Notes: generated from the letters alone by a model not told the origin. Positions 7,576 through 16,287 are shown, counted from the first letter of the stretch. The stretch is DNA of 64,000 bases from an uncultured Oscillibacter sp. (GCA_910588175.1 CAJUQQ010000001.1:109304-173303); one strand, 5' to 3'. Made by a program: numbers and translations.

Positions 7576-8766
7576 ATGAGGAAGCTGTTGTTGGGTTTGG
7601 CGCTGGCGCTTCTGCTGGCGGGCTGCGGGCAGTCGGGGACGACGGAGGAACCGCCGGAAGAAACGGGAGATACGGACGAGTATGAGGCGCTGATTGCCGC
7701 CACGCCGGTGGCCCAGGTGGAGGGGGAGGCCGTTTCGCCGGACGGGCGCTTTGAGGTCCGGGCGGAGGGGGCCAGCGGGGAGTATGTCAGCGGCGTCCAA
7801 TCTCCGGAATTTTTGCAGATCGTGGACCGGGAGACGGGGGAGGTGCTGTGGCAGGACATGGGCTGGCCTTGGCAGTCCGTTCTCTGGTCCCCGGAGGGAG
7901 GCTTTTTGGCCCTGGCTTACAGCGCCCAGACATGGTGCACCGTCACCGTTTTCGAGGCGGAGAATTGGACCAGCTGGGAGTTTACCTTGCCGGATGGAAG
8001 CCCGATCCCGGAATACACGTTTTTGCCGGAGGATTGGGGCGTGTGGCAGTCGGAGGGCAGCTTAGATTTGACTATCGGCCAGGGCGGAGACGCCGGAGAA
8101 CAGAGGTATTACACCTGCACCGTGGAGGCGCGGGAGGGGAAACTCAAGGGCATCGTCTGGGAGGAAAGTCATGAAACTCTGCCTGGAAGCTATGATTTTG
8201 ACCACGACGGGGAACCGGAGATTATGGAGCTGGTGACGGTGGCCGGAGATGAGGATCAAGACACGGTGGGCTGGTACGAGCTCCGGGTTCGGACCGGGGA
8301 CAACCGCCTCTATTGGGGACAATCCTTTGCCGGGGAACACCCGGGCTGGGGTTCCTGTTTCGCCTGCCGGGTGGACGGGGAGGATTATCTGCTCCGGTAT
8401 CTGCCCACCATGTACCAGGGTTATGCCACCTATACGTATGAGCTGTTTTTCCTGGACGAAACCGGAGAGGAACAGGTGGTCCGGGAAGGGAGCGTCAGCT
8501 TCGATATCAACTTCGGCAGTCCTATGCACGACGAATTTGACCCGGCGGCCGTCGCGGCCTTCCTGGAGGAAGTCCACGGCCTCCTGGAGGACAGCGAGCT
8601 GCTGCTGACTACGGAGGGCAGAAATTTCCGCTCCGGCGGTCCCGGTTCGGATTTCAAGGATGACCTGGCGCACTGGACAGATAACGAGCTCTACGACGAG
8701 AACAAATCCCTGGAGGAGAATATCCGGGATATCGGGGCCTATTGGGAAGAAAGTAGAACCGCATGA
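7576..8766 (+). CDS. Lipoprotein of unknown function with a Ca-loop-like D-x-D-x-D-G segment
   Basis: A 396-aa secreted lipoprotein. Residues 1-17 form a lipoprotein signal with lipobox L-L-A-G-C (Cys 17), then an acidic linker. The body looks like beta-propeller or repeat material (P-D-G-R-F-E-V-R near 57, W-S-P-E-G-G-F-L-A-L-A near 107) and contains Y-D-F-D-H-D-G-E-P-E-I near 207, like FG-GAP/EF-hand loops. The family is not recognised. A longer frame starts at 7504, but AGGAGG at 7560-7565 and the signal peptide fix the ATG at 7576. It is convergent with dapA. Confidence 0.8.
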   Translation: MRKLLLGLALALLLAGCGQSGTTEEPPEETGDTDEYEALIAATPVAQVEGEAVSPDGRFEVRAEGASGEYVSGVQSPEFLQIVDRETGEVLWQDMGWPWQSVLWSPEGGFLALAYSAQTWCTVTVFEAENWTSWEFTLPDGSPIPEYTFLPEDWGVWQSEGSLDLTIGQGGDAGEQRYYTCTVEAREGKLKGIVWEESHETLPGSYDFDHDGEPEIMELVTVAGDEDQDTVGWYELRVRTGDNRLYWGQSFAGEHPGWGSCFACRVDGEDYLLRYLPTMYQGYATYTYELFFLDETGEEQVVREGSVSFDINFGSPMHDEFDPAAVAAFLEEVHGLLEDSELLLTTEGRNFRSGGPGSDFKDDLAHWTDNELYDENKSLEENIRDIGAYWEESRTA

Positions 8767-8772
8767 CAGGAA

Positions 8773-8985
8773 GACAGCCGCCCGAAAAGGGCGGCTGCCA
8801 GCTTGTCGAAAAAGTGCTGTCCGCAAGGGAACGGAAAGGAAAAGAGCTACGAGAGAAACCCATCAGGGGTTTCTCTCGTTTTCAATCAGAAGTTTTTTGG
8901 AACTTTTTAAAGGTCCAAAAAACTTGCTCAGGCTGTCGAAAAGACATTTTCGACAGCCTGACAGCCGCCCGAAAAGGGCGGCTGC
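8773..8985. repeat. Dispersed three-hairpin intergenic element, copy A, between two copies of a terminator hairpin
   Basis: A 161-bp core (8799-8959) is bracketed by two identical 26-bp copies of a terminator hairpin (8773-8798 and 8960-8985). The core starts CAGCTTGTCGAAAAA and ends TTTTCGACAGCCT, giving terminal inverted repeats. Inside are three stem-loops: 8850-8878 (loop ATCA), 8890-8901 with 8914-8925 (12 bp, perfect), and 8929-8942 with 8947-8960 (14 bp, perfect). No reading frame is apparent. It lies between the convergent lipoprotein gene and dapA. Confidence 0.85.
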
Positions 8986-8990
8986 TTTGC

Positions 8991-9881
8991 TTATGTGACC
9001 GGGAGGCCATACTTTGCCAGCACGGCCTTGATGCGGGCCAGATTCTCCGGCGAGGGCGGGCACATGGGGGAGCGGAGCTCCCCGACCTTCCAGCCCAGCA
9101 GTTTAAGGGCGGTTTTCACCGGGATAGGGTTCACCTCGCAGAACATGGCGTCGCAGAAGTCCTTTAAACGCACTTGCAGTTCCCCGGCGGCGGCAAAGTC
9201 ATTCTGAAGGCACAGCTGAGTCAGCCGGTGCATTTCCGCCGGTAGGACGTTGGCGGCCACGGAGATAACGCCCTTGCCCCCCAGGGCGCAGATGGGGACG
9301 GTTTCGTCGTCGTTGCCGGACCAGATGAAAAAGTCGCTGGGACAGAGAGCCCGGGTCCGCTGGACGTTCCCCAGGTTTCCCGACGCCTCCTTGACCCCGA
9401 TGATATTGGGAAGCTCCGCCAGGGCGGCGTAGGTTTCCGGGGCGATGGAGACGCCGGTGCGGGAGGGCACATTATAGAGGATGATTGGGAGGGAGACCGA
9501 GGCGGCAATGGTCTGGTAGTGGCGAATCAGCCCCGCCTGGCTAGCCTTGTTGTAGTAGGGCGTTACCACCAGCAGGCCATCCGCCCCCCGGCGCTCCGCC
9601 TCCCGGGAGAGGGTGACGGCGTTCTCTGTGGAGTTGGACCCGGTTCCGGCGATCACCGGGACCCGACCTCCTACGTGACGGGCGCAGAAAGCGATGGCCT
9701 CCGCCCGCTCCTGGTAGGTCATGGTGCTGGCTTCGCCGGTAGTGCCGCAGACGACGATGGCGTCCGTTCCGTTCTCCAGCTGAAAGTCCAGCAGGTCTCC
9801 CAGAGCGTCCAGGTTTACGCCGTCTTGGTGAAACGGCGTGACAATGGCCGCCGCGGAACCTGTAAAGATAGGGTGTTTCAC
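8991..9881 (-). CDS. dapA: 4-hydroxy-tetrahydrodipicolinate synthase
   Basis: This enzyme condenses pyruvate with aspartate semialdehyde, the first committed step to diaminopimelate, lysine and spore dipicolinate. The 296-aa TIM barrel has V-C-G-T-T-G-E-A-S-T-M, T-P-Y-Y-N-K, L-Y-N-V-P-S-R-T-G (catalytic Tyr) and I-I-G-V-K-E-A-S-G (Schiff-base Lys). The start is GTG at 9881, 8 nt after AAAGGAG. It lies 77 bp downstream of asd, which makes its substrate, but a terminator-like hairpin separates them. Confidence 0.96.
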   Translation of the reverse strand: MKHPIFTGSAAAIVTPFHQDGVNLDALGDLLDFQLENGTDAIVVCGTTGEASTMTYQERAEAIAFCARHVGGRVPVIAGTGSNSTENAVTLSREAERRGADGLLVVTPYYNKASQAGLIRHYQTIAASVSLPIILYNVPSRTGVSIAPETYAALAELPNIIGVKEASGNLGNVQRTRALCPSDFFIWSGNDDETVPICALGGKGVISVAANVLPAEMHRLTQLCLQNDFAAAGELQVRLKDFCDAMFCEVNPIPVKTALKLLGWKVGELRSPMCPPSPENLARIKAVLAKYGLPVT

Positions 9882-9904
9882 CGATAGAACTCCTTTCTTC
9901 CCAT

Positions 9905-9944
9905 AGAAAAAGGCTCGCCGCGAGTCTGCGGCAAGCCTTTTCTT
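9905..9944 (-). terminator. Terminator-like hairpin between asd and dapA
   Basis: A 13-bp stem (9909-9921 with 9928-9940, one wobble pair) is flanked by AAAGG/CCTTTTT. On the minus strand it is followed by TTTTTCTA. It would let asd be made in excess of dapA, or mark separate units. Confidence 0.75.
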
Positions 9945-9958
9945 TCGTAAACGCGGGT

Positions 9959-11050
9959 TTATTTTGCCTCAATATAGCCTTTCGCGCACAGCAGTTCCGC
10001 CAGCAGCACCGCGCCGCCCGCCGCGCCGCGGAGAGTGTTGTGGCTGAGACCCACAAATTTGTAATCGTACTGGGTGTCCTCCCGGAGGCGGCCCAGAGAG
10101 ACGGCCATGCCGTTTTCCAGCATCCGGTCCAAGCGGGTCTGGGGCCGGTCCGGCTCTTCGAAGTAATGTAGGAACTGCTTGGGGGCGGAGGGGAGATCAA
10201 GCTCCTGGGCGGGGCCCCGGAAGGCGGCCCAGTCGGCCTTGATCTGGTCGATAGAGGGTTGCTTTCCCTCTTGGAACTTCACAAACACTGCCGCCATGTG
10301 ACCGTCCTGACAGGCCACCCGGAAGCACTGGGCAGTGATGGCGGGACCGGCGGATTTGACGATTTTGCCGTCCTTCAGGCTGCCCCACAGCTTCAGGGGC
10401 TCCTGCTCGGATTTCTCCTCCTCGCCGCCGATGTAAGGAATACAGTTGTCTACCATTTCCGGCCAGCGCGCAAAGGTTTTGCCCGCGCCGGAGATGGCCT
10501 GATATGTACAGACCAGTGCCCGGTCAATCCCATATTTCAGCAGGGGATGCAGGGCGGGAACATAGCTCTGGAGAGAGCAGTTGGACTTTACGGCGATGAA
10601 GCCCCGCTTGGTGCCCAGGCGCTTGCGCTGGGCCTCAAGGACCTGGAGGTGCTCCGCGTTGATTTCCGGCACCACCATGGGCACGTCGTCCGTCCAGCGG
10701 TGGGCGGAGTTGTTGGAAACGATTGGGCACTCCAGCTTCGCGTATTTCTCTTCCAAGGCCCGGATTTCTTCCTTCTTCATATCCACGGCACAGAAGCAGA
10801 AGTCCACCTGGGACGCCAGCTTCTCCGCGTCGGCCTCCGCGTCCAGAATGACCAGGCTTTTGGCCGCCTCCGGCATGGGGGAGGTCATGGCCCAGCGGGG
10901 GGACGCGGCCTCCTCATAGGTCTTTCCGGCGCTGCGGGCACTGGCGGCTACCGCCGTCAGCTGAAACCAGGGATGGTTTTCCAAAAGGGAGACAAAGCGC
11001 TGGCCCACCATGCCGGTGCAGCCGATGACGCCGACCTTGTACTGATTCAT
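9959..11050 (-). CDS. asd: Aspartate-semialdehyde dehydrogenase
   Basis: It reduces aspartyl phosphate to aspartate semialdehyde. The 363-aa protein has the Rossmann start VGVIGCTGMVGQRF and the active-site Cys in V-K-S-N-C-S-L-Q. Its length and the N-C-S-L-Q context fit the archaeal/fungal-like class of Asd rather than the E. coli type. The open frame extends 54 codons upstream, but GGAGGAG lies 8 nt before the ATG at 11050 and the Rossmann fold begins there. It pairs functionally with dapA downstream. Confidence 0.94.
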   Translation of the reverse strand: MNQYKVGVIGCTGMVGQRFVSLLENHPWFQLTAVAASARSAGKTYEEAASPRWAMTSPMPEAAKSLVILDAEADAEKLASQVDFCFCAVDMKKEEIRALEEKYAKLECPIVSNNSAHRWTDDVPMVVPEINAEHLQVLEAQRKRLGTKRGFIAVKSNCSLQSYVPALHPLLKYGIDRALVCTYQAISGAGKTFARWPEMVDNCIPYIGGEEEKSEQEPLKLWGSLKDGKIVKSAGPAITAQCFRVACQDGHMAAVFVKFQEGKQPSIDQIKADWAAFRGPAQELDLPSAPKQFLHYFEEPDRPQTRLDRMLENGMAVSLGRLREDTQYDYKFVGLSHNTLRGAAGGAVLLAELLCAKGYIEAK

Positions 11051-11099
11051 AATATGCTCCTCCCGCCGCGTTGTTGCGAAACACCGTTGGATTTCCTGG

Positions 11100-11128
11100 T
11101 TGAATTCAACGCGGTCTTGTATTATAAT
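11100..11128 (+). promoter_or_regulatory. Promoter of the SpoIID-like gene
   Basis: TTGAAT (11100-11105), a 17-bp spacer and TATAAT (11123-11128). The -10 is an ATTATAAT palindrome, so the same box could also serve minus-strand asd, although no good -35 is seen on that side. Confidence 0.75.
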
Positions 11129-11235
11129 GTGGACATATGGCGGCAGCTGTGTTTGTTTCACGGACAAATGTCTGTTGTACGTAATAGTACCATGATTTCC
11201 CCGGCGCGTCAAGACGGGGATCGTTGGGAGGTTCC

Positions 11236-12633
11236 ATGAAAAATAGGCTTCTTCTCCTGCTTTTGGTTGTGACTTTTTTTGCTCTCCGCCCCCCTGAGGC
11301 CTCCGCCGTGACCAACGGCGTGGTGAAGGTGGGACTGCGCTATGGCAGTACCGCCCTGGCCTCCGCCAATTTGGAAAACGCGGAGGGAGCGGGCTACGAA
11401 TTCGGTTATTATGACGGGGACCGGAGGTTTGTGTCCCTGGGCCGGACGGATGTAACCACCATCACCATGAGCCCCTCCGGCGGCGGCTCCGTCTCCGTGA
11501 CCCGGACCGGTACCTCGGAGCTTCTCTATGAGCACCGCGGCGGGGAGCGTCCGCTGGGAGTCCGTCCCGCCGGGAATGCCACATGGTTCAAGGGCTATCG
11601 TTACGCCGGAGGCTTCGAGTACGTCCCGGAGAGCGCGGGCAGCCTGAAGGTCATCAACGTGGTGAGCCTGGAGGACTATGTAAAGGGCGTCGTCCCTTAC
11701 GAGATGCCGGGAGATTGGCCCCTTGCGGCGCTGGAGGCGCAGGCGGTCTGCGCCAGGACCTTTGTCCAGGGGCACAACAAGCACCTTCGGGACGAGGGCT
11801 TTGACGTGTGCGGCGGCGTGGACTGCCAGGTCTACAACGGGCGGGGAACGGGAAAGAACGAGCCCTCCGCCGACAGCGACCGGGCGGTGGATAACACCGC
11901 CGGACTGTGCATCTACTACAACGGGACCCTGGTGCAGGACGCGGTTTATCACTCCTCCGACGGAGGAGCCACCGAGGACGGGGGAAATGTCTGGGGAACG
12001 GAGACAGGGTATTTGAAAGGAAAGCTGGACCCTTATGAGTCCCAGACCGCCGTTCCCAACAACAGCTATTCCGTCACCTATACCGCCGGGGAACTGAGCT
12101 GGATTTTGGACCAGAAGGGCCATTCTGTGGGTACGGTCCAGGATGTTTACGTCTCAGAATACACGCCGCTGGGGAACGTGAAGCGGGTGACCTTTGTGGG
12201 CACCGGCGGGACGAAGACGTTCACCGGCGACGACTGCCGGATGATCTTCTACAGCAGCACATATCAAAAATCCGTTAGCAGCCTGCGCTTTGACATCAAT
12301 GGCCGGCGGGGAAGCTCCGGCGGACTTTCCGTCAACGGCACGGAGCTGCTTTCTTCCCTGGACGGGGTCTCGGTGATCTCCGGCAGCGGAACCACCGGTA
12401 CACTGTGGGGAAACACCGCTTCGGCCATCACCGCCTCCGGCACCGTGACGGTCTCCGCCGAGGCGGTACAGCCCTCCGGCGGGGGGGCCTCCAACGGAAA
12501 TTTTGTCATTACCGGCACGGGAAACGGGCACAACGTGGGGCTCAGCCAGTACGGGGCCAAGGCCATGGCGGAGCAGGGCTTTGGCTTCCAGGAGATTTTA
12601 AACTTCTATTATACAGATATTACGATCAGATAA
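11236..12633 (+). CDS. SpoIID/LytB-domain protein (secreted lytic transglycosylase-like)
   Basis: A 465-aa exported protein with a signal peptide (about 1-22). The SpoIID domain (about 125-300) has L-E-D-Y-V-K-G-V-V-P-Y-E-M, whose Glu is the catalytic acid of SpoIID transglycosylases, then A-L-E-A-Q-A-V-C-A-R-T-F, and H-S-S-D-G-G-A-T-E. The C-terminal G-N-G-H-N-V-G-L-S-Q-Y-G-A-K is the second conserved SpoIID block. A low-complexity Ser/Gly/Thr region lies between about 360 and 420. SpoIID cuts peptidoglycan during engulfment; this could be that enzyme or a vegetative paralogue, since spoIID is usually next to other genes. The start follows GGGAGG by 4 nt. Confidence 0.87.
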   Translation: MKNRLLLLLLVVTFFALRPPEASAVTNGVVKVGLRYGSTALASANLENAEGAGYEFGYYDGDRRFVSLGRTDVTTITMSPSGGGSVSVTRTGTSELLYEHRGGERPLGVRPAGNATWFKGYRYAGGFEYVPESAGSLKVINVVSLEDYVKGVVPYEMPGDWPLAALEAQAVCARTFVQGHNKHLRDEGFDVCGGVDCQVYNGRGTGKNEPSADSDRAVDNTAGLCIYYNGTLVQDAVYHSSDGGATEDGGNVWGTETGYLKGKLDPYESQTAVPNNSYSVTYTAGELSWILDQKGHSVGTVQDVYVSEYTPLGNVKRVTFVGTGGTKTFTGDDCRMIFYSSTYQKSVSSLRFDINGRRGSSGGLSVNGTELLSSLDGVSVISGSGTTGTLWGNTASAITASGTVTVSAEAVQPSGGGASNGNFVITGTGNGHNVGLSQYGAKAMAEQGFGFQEILNFYYTDITIR

Positions 12634-12642
12634 GGATATGAC

Positions 12643-13668
12643 ATGAAGACAAGCGATTTTTACTATGACCTGCCCCAGGAGCTCATTGCCCAGACCCCCA
12701 TGGAGAGACGGGACGGCTCCCGGCTGATGACGCTGGACCGCCGGACGGGGAAGACCGGACACCGGCATTTTTTTGATCTGCCGTCTTTGCTGCGGCCTGG
12801 GGACTGTCTGATTATGAACGATTCCAGGGTCCTGCCCGCCCGTCTCCTGGGCCGGAGGCTGCCGGGGGGCGGGGCCTGTGAGGTTCTGCTTCTCACGGAC
12901 CGGGGGGACAATGTCTGGGAGTGCCTGGTCCGCCCAGGCCGGAGGCTTCGGGCCGGGGCCCGAATGATCTTTGGCGACGGGGCCCTCGCGGCCGAGGTCA
13001 TACGGGAGGAGGCGGACGGAAACCGGCTGGTCCGCTTTGAATACGAGGGGATTTTCCTGGAGGTGCTGGAGCGTTTGGGGAAAATGCCTCTGCCGCCTTA
13101 TATCAAGGAAGAGCTCCAGGACCAGGAGCGGTATCAGACCGTCTACTCCAAAGTGCTGGGCAGCGCCGCCGCCCCCACGGCGGGGCTCCATTTTACGCCG
13201 GAGCTGCTGCGGGAAATTGGCCACAAGGGCGTGAGTCTGGGCTATGTGACCCTTCATGTGGGTCTGGGGACCTTCCGGCCGGTGAAGGAGGAGGCGATTG
13301 AGGACCACGACATGCACAGCGAGTTCTGCACCGTCCCGGCGGAGACGGCGGAGCTTATCAACCGCACCAAGGCGAACGGCGGACGGGTGATTTGTGTAGG
13401 GACCACCTCCTGCCGGACGCTGGAGAGCTGGGCGGAGGAGGACGGACATATAGAGGCCCGGTCCGGTTGGACGAACATTTACCTCTATCCCGGCTGCCGG
13501 TTTAAGGTCATGGACGGTCTGGTGACGAATTTCCACCTGCCAGAGAGCACCTTGATTATGCTGGTATCCGCCTTCGCGGGGCGGGAGGCGGTGCTGAACG
13601 CCTACCGGGAGGCCGTGGCGGAGCGTTACCGCTTTTTCTCCTTCGGAGACGCGATGTTCATTTCGTGA
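12643..13668 (+). CDS. queA: tRNA preQ1(34) S-adenosylmethionine ribosyltransferase-isomerase
   Basis: It transfers and isomerises the ribosyl group of SAM onto preQ1 in tRNA to give epoxyqueuosine. The 341-aa protein has the family start D-F-x-Y-D-L-P-Q-E-L-I-A-Q, L-I-M-N-D-S-R-V-L-P-A-R-L, A-A-P-T-A-G-L-H-F-T and H-V-G-L-G-T-F-R-P-V. It starts 9 nt after the SpoIID-like gene and precedes tgt by about 630 bp. Only queA and tgt of the pathway are in the window. Confidence 0.97.
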   Translation: MKTSDFYYDLPQELIAQTPMERRDGSRLMTLDRRTGKTGHRHFFDLPSLLRPGDCLIMNDSRVLPARLLGRRLPGGGACEVLLLTDRGDNVWECLVRPGRRLRAGARMIFGDGALAAEVIREEADGNRLVRFEYEGIFLEVLERLGKMPLPPYIKEELQDQERYQTVYSKVLGSAAAPTAGLHFTPELLREIGHKGVSLGYVTLHVGLGTFRPVKEEAIEDHDMHSEFCTVPAETAELINRTKANGGRVICVGTTSCRTLESWAEEDGHIEARSGWTNIYLYPGCRFKVMDGLVTNFHLPESTLIMLVSAFAGREAVLNAYREAVAERYRFFSFGDAMFIS

Positions 13669-13681
13669 GGGGCGCCGTCCG

Positions 13682-13980
13682 ATGGAATGGACAGCGCGGT
13701 TACTTCCAACGGTAAGACGGATACAGGAGAGGAAAACCACGTTTGAGAGAAAATACGCCCGGCGCGATGTGGACAGGTTGGAAGGATTGGATGTCAGGGA
13801 TTTAGTGAATCGCTCTGTGCTGAGGGCGGCCAGGCCGGGAACACCCGGGTAATATTTGGCTGATGGGCGGAGGAGAAATCATCCTCTGTTTCCGGCGGAT
13901 TTTCCGAAAGCGGCTCTGACCCTGAAGAGCTGCAGAAGCATAGGGGAGATTGTGGAATTGCTGTATCAAAGAAAGAGCTG
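13682..13980 (+). pseudogene. Possible decayed small gene with one in-frame stop
   Basis: From the ATG at 13682 one frame runs 56 codons (M-E-W-T-A-R-L-L-P-T-V-R-R-I-Q-E), meets TAA at 13850-13852, and stays open for 42 more codons to TGA at 13978-13980. The two halves look like one helical protein of about 98 residues. No family is recognised and ribosome-site support is weak, so it may be non-coding. The 362-bp gap between queA and the TfoX-C gene otherwise shows nothing. Confidence 0.25.
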
Positions 13981-14030
13981 AAAACGCAAAGGAGCCTGGC
14001 TGTCAGGTTTCATGAAGGAAGGGAAGAACC

Positions 14031-14285
14031 ATGATGACGCTGGAAGAGCTCCCCAACGTGGGTTCTAAGCTGGCGGAAAATCTCCGCCGGGTGGGGCTGG
14101 AGAATCCGGAGGACTTCCGGGCGGCGGGAACCTGGGAGGCATTTCTCCGCATCCGGGCTCAGGTGGACCCCGGGGCCTGTTTTCATCAGCTTACCGCCCT
14201 GGCCGGGGCGGAGCTGGGTATCCCTAAGAAGGCGATTCCCGCAGAGGAAAAGGCGGAGCTGAGGGCCTTTTTCGACAGCTTATAA
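14031..14285 (+). CDS. TfoX C-terminal domain (helix-hairpin-helix) protein
   Basis: An 84-aa protein corresponding to the stand-alone C-terminal domain of TfoX/Sxy: L-P-N-V-G-S-K-L-A-E-N-L-R-R-V-G-L near 6-22, then E-D-F-R-A-A-G-T-W-E-A-F-L-R-I-R. The domain contains a helix-hairpin-helix-like turn and may bind DNA or protein; its role outside competence is unknown. AAGGAAGGGAAG precedes two adjacent ATG codons (14031 and 14034). It ends 13 bp before tgt, suggesting co-expression. Confidence 0.8.
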   Translation: MMTLEELPNVGSKLAENLRRVGLENPEDFRAAGTWEAFLRIRAQVDPGACFHQLTALAGAELGIPKKAIPAEEKAELRAFFDSL

Positions 14286-14298
14286 GAAGGAGAAACGG

Positions 14299-15432
14299 AT
14301 GTTCAAGCTGCTAAAAACCGAGGGCCGCGCGCGGCGCGGCCAGTTTTCCTGCGCCCACGGCGGCGTAGTCCAGACCCCGGTGTTTATGAACGTAGGTACC
14401 CAGGCCGCGATTAAAGGCGGTGTGGATGCCTTCGATCTCCGGGAGGTCCGCTGTCAGATCGAATTGAGCAATACTTATCACCTTCACCTCCGGCCCGGTG
14501 ACGAGCTGATCCGGAAGATGGGGGGGCTCCACAAGTTCATGAACTGGGAGGGGCCTATTCTGACGGATTCCGGGGGCTTCCAGGTTTTTTCCCTGGCTCC
14601 CCTGCGGCGGATCAAGGAGGAGGGGGTTTACTTCTCATCCCACATCGACGGGCGGAAGATTTTCATGGGGCCGGAAGAATCCATGCGCATTCAGTCCAAT
14701 CTGGGCAGCGATGTGGCCATGGCCTTTGACGAGTGCGTGGAGAACCCGGCAACCCATGAATACGCCAAAGCCAGCTGTGAGAGGACCCTCCGGTGGCTGG
14801 AACGCTGTAAGCGGGAACACGACCGTCTGAACGCCTTGCCGGACACGGTGAATCCTGAACAGCTTCTCTTTGGCATCAACCAGGGGGCTACGTTTGAGGA
14901 TCTCCGGATCTGGCATATGGAGGAGATCGCCAAGCTGAACTGCGACGGCTATGCCATCGGTGGACTGGCGGTGGGAGAGCCTACCCAGGTCATGTACGAC
15001 ATCATCGACGCGGTGGAGCCCCACATGCCCCGGGAAAAACCCCGGTATCTCATGGGCGTAGGCACCCCCAGCAACATCATCGAGGGCGTGGCCCGGGGGG
15101 TAGATTTCTTCGACTGCGTCATGCCTTCCCGCAACGGACGGCATGGGAAGCTCTTCACCTGGGAAGGGACGGTCAACATCCTCAACGCCAAGTACGCCGC
15201 GGACGAGAGGCCCATCAGTGAACGCTGCGGCTGTCCGGTCTGCCAGCGGTTCTCCCGGGCCTATCTCAGGCACCTTTTCAAGGCGGAGGAGACCTTGGCC
15301 CTGCGGCTGGCGGTACTGCACAATTTGTATTTTTATAATGAGCTGGCCGCGAAGATTCGGGAGGCCCTGGATGAGGAACGCTTCGGCAATTTCCGGGCGG
15401 AATACAGCGGGAAGCTGGCGGAGCGGGTTTGA
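14299..15432 (+). CDS. tgt: tRNA-guanine transglycosylase
   Basis: It exchanges guanine-34 of Asn/Asp/His/Tyr tRNAs for preQ1. The 377-aa TIM barrel has L-T-D-S-G-G-F-Q-V-F-S-L (catalytic Asp near 93), V-A-M-A-F-D-E-C, G-G-L-A-V-G-E-P and the zinc site C-x-C-P-V-C near 307-312 with a following His. An AAGGAG lies 7 nt before the ATG. Confidence 0.98.
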   Translation: MFKLLKTEGRARRGQFSCAHGGVVQTPVFMNVGTQAAIKGGVDAFDLREVRCQIELSNTYHLHLRPGDELIRKMGGLHKFMNWEGPILTDSGGFQVFSLAPLRRIKEEGVYFSSHIDGRKIFMGPEESMRIQSNLGSDVAMAFDECVENPATHEYAKASCERTLRWLERCKREHDRLNALPDTVNPEQLLFGINQGATFEDLRIWHMEEIAKLNCDGYAIGGLAVGEPTQVMYDIIDAVEPHMPREKPRYLMGVGTPSNIIEGVARGVDFFDCVMPSRNGRHGKLFTWEGTVNILNAKYAADERPISERCGCPVCQRFSRAYLRHLFKAEETLALRLAVLHNLYFYNELAAKIREALDEERFGNFRAEYSGKLAERV

Positions 15433-15445
15433 GCTTCACAGGACA

Positions 15446-15480
15446 AACACCTCCCGGACATTTTGTCCGGGAGGTGTTCA
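15446..15480 (+). terminator. Terminator-like hairpin after tgt
   Basis: A perfect 15-bp stem with a 3-nt loop (15446-15460 with 15464-15478), but only a weak T-tract follows. A near-identical core (CTCCCGGACA/TGTCCGGGAG) recurs in the terminator at 16316-16348. The rest of the gap to 15657 shows no gene. Confidence 0.6.
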
Positions 15481-15657
15481 AACCTGTCTTCCTAACCAGG
15501 GATGCCGGATGGACGAGGATTTTTCTTGTCAGACAAGGAGCTTTCCTGCGAAGAGCCTGACGGACAGCAGGGGAGAGCGCCGCGATATGACAGAAAAAGA
15601 CCGTCCGGACAGCGTCCAGCGGTTGTGAATACGGGTTTATAAACAGGGGGGAGACCA

Positions 15658-16287
15658 ATGAGACATCCGTGGGAGGAGATTCCTCTGGAGGATTACGAAA
15701 AACACATGAAGCTGGAGTCCGTTTTGCAGCTTCAAGCGCTGAACGAGATAATGAAAAGCCAGCTTGAGGATTACCCGGTTTCCAGGATTATGATACTGGG
15801 GATTGCGGGTGGAAACGGTTTGGAACATATCCGGAAGGACCGGGTCAAAAAGGTGTACGGAGTGGACATCAACGCCGCTTATCTGGAAGCGGCGGCCGCC
15901 CGGCATCCAGAATTGGTGGGTGTGCTGGAATGTCTGCGGGCGGATTTGACGGAGGAGCCCTATCGGCTTCCGGAGGCAGAACTGGTGGTTGCGGATCTGC
16001 TGGTGGAGTATATCGGCTATGAGCGCTTTCAAGAGGTGATCCGGCATGTGAGACCGGCGTATGTCTCATGCGTCATTCAGGTCGACGGAGAGGAGCGCTG
16101 GGTATCGGACTCCCCCTATTTGCACACGTTTGACAGACTGGAACGGGTGCATCATCCGGTGGAGCGGGAGGTGCTGAGAGAGGCGATAGGAACAATCGGA
16201 TACCGCGCGGGCGGAGCTTGGGAGCGCGGACTTCCCAACGGGAAGAGCCTGGTGAGGATGGACTTTGCGCGGGAAGACGCGCCGTAA
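15658..16287 (+). CDS. Class I SAM-dependent methyltransferase-like protein
   Basis: A 209-aa protein with a Rossmann-like SAM site: R-I-M-I-L-G-I-A-G-G-N-G (about 43-54, motif I), then V-Y-G-V-D-I-N (motif II acidic residue) and E-A-E-L-V-V-A-D-L-L-V-E-Y (motif IV). The substrate is unknown. GGGGGGAG precedes the ATG. It stands between terminator hairpins and seems to be monocistronic. Confidence 0.75.
   Translation: MRHPWEEIPLEDYEKHMKLESVLQLQALNEIMKSQLEDYPVSRIMILGIAGGNGLEHIRKDRVKKVYGVDINAAYLEAAAARHPELVGVLECLRADLTEEPYRLPEAELVVADLLVEYIGYERFQEVIRHVRPAYVSCVIQVDGEERWVSDSPYLHTFDRLERVHHPVEREVLREAIGTIGYRAGGAWERGLPNGKSLVRMDFAREDAP

Noticed and set aside
8773..8985. CRISPR-like repeat-spacer arrangement
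   Set aside because: Only two repeats, palindromic and terminator-like, one long spacer, and no cas genes. The same holds at 54475-54698.
12598..13740. Minus-strand open frame of 380 codons
   Set aside because: Antisense to queA; no start signal and no family.
14265..14284. TTTTTCGACAGCTTAT resembling the element end
   Set aside because: It encodes the conserved C-terminus of the TfoX-C protein and no other part of the element is nearby.
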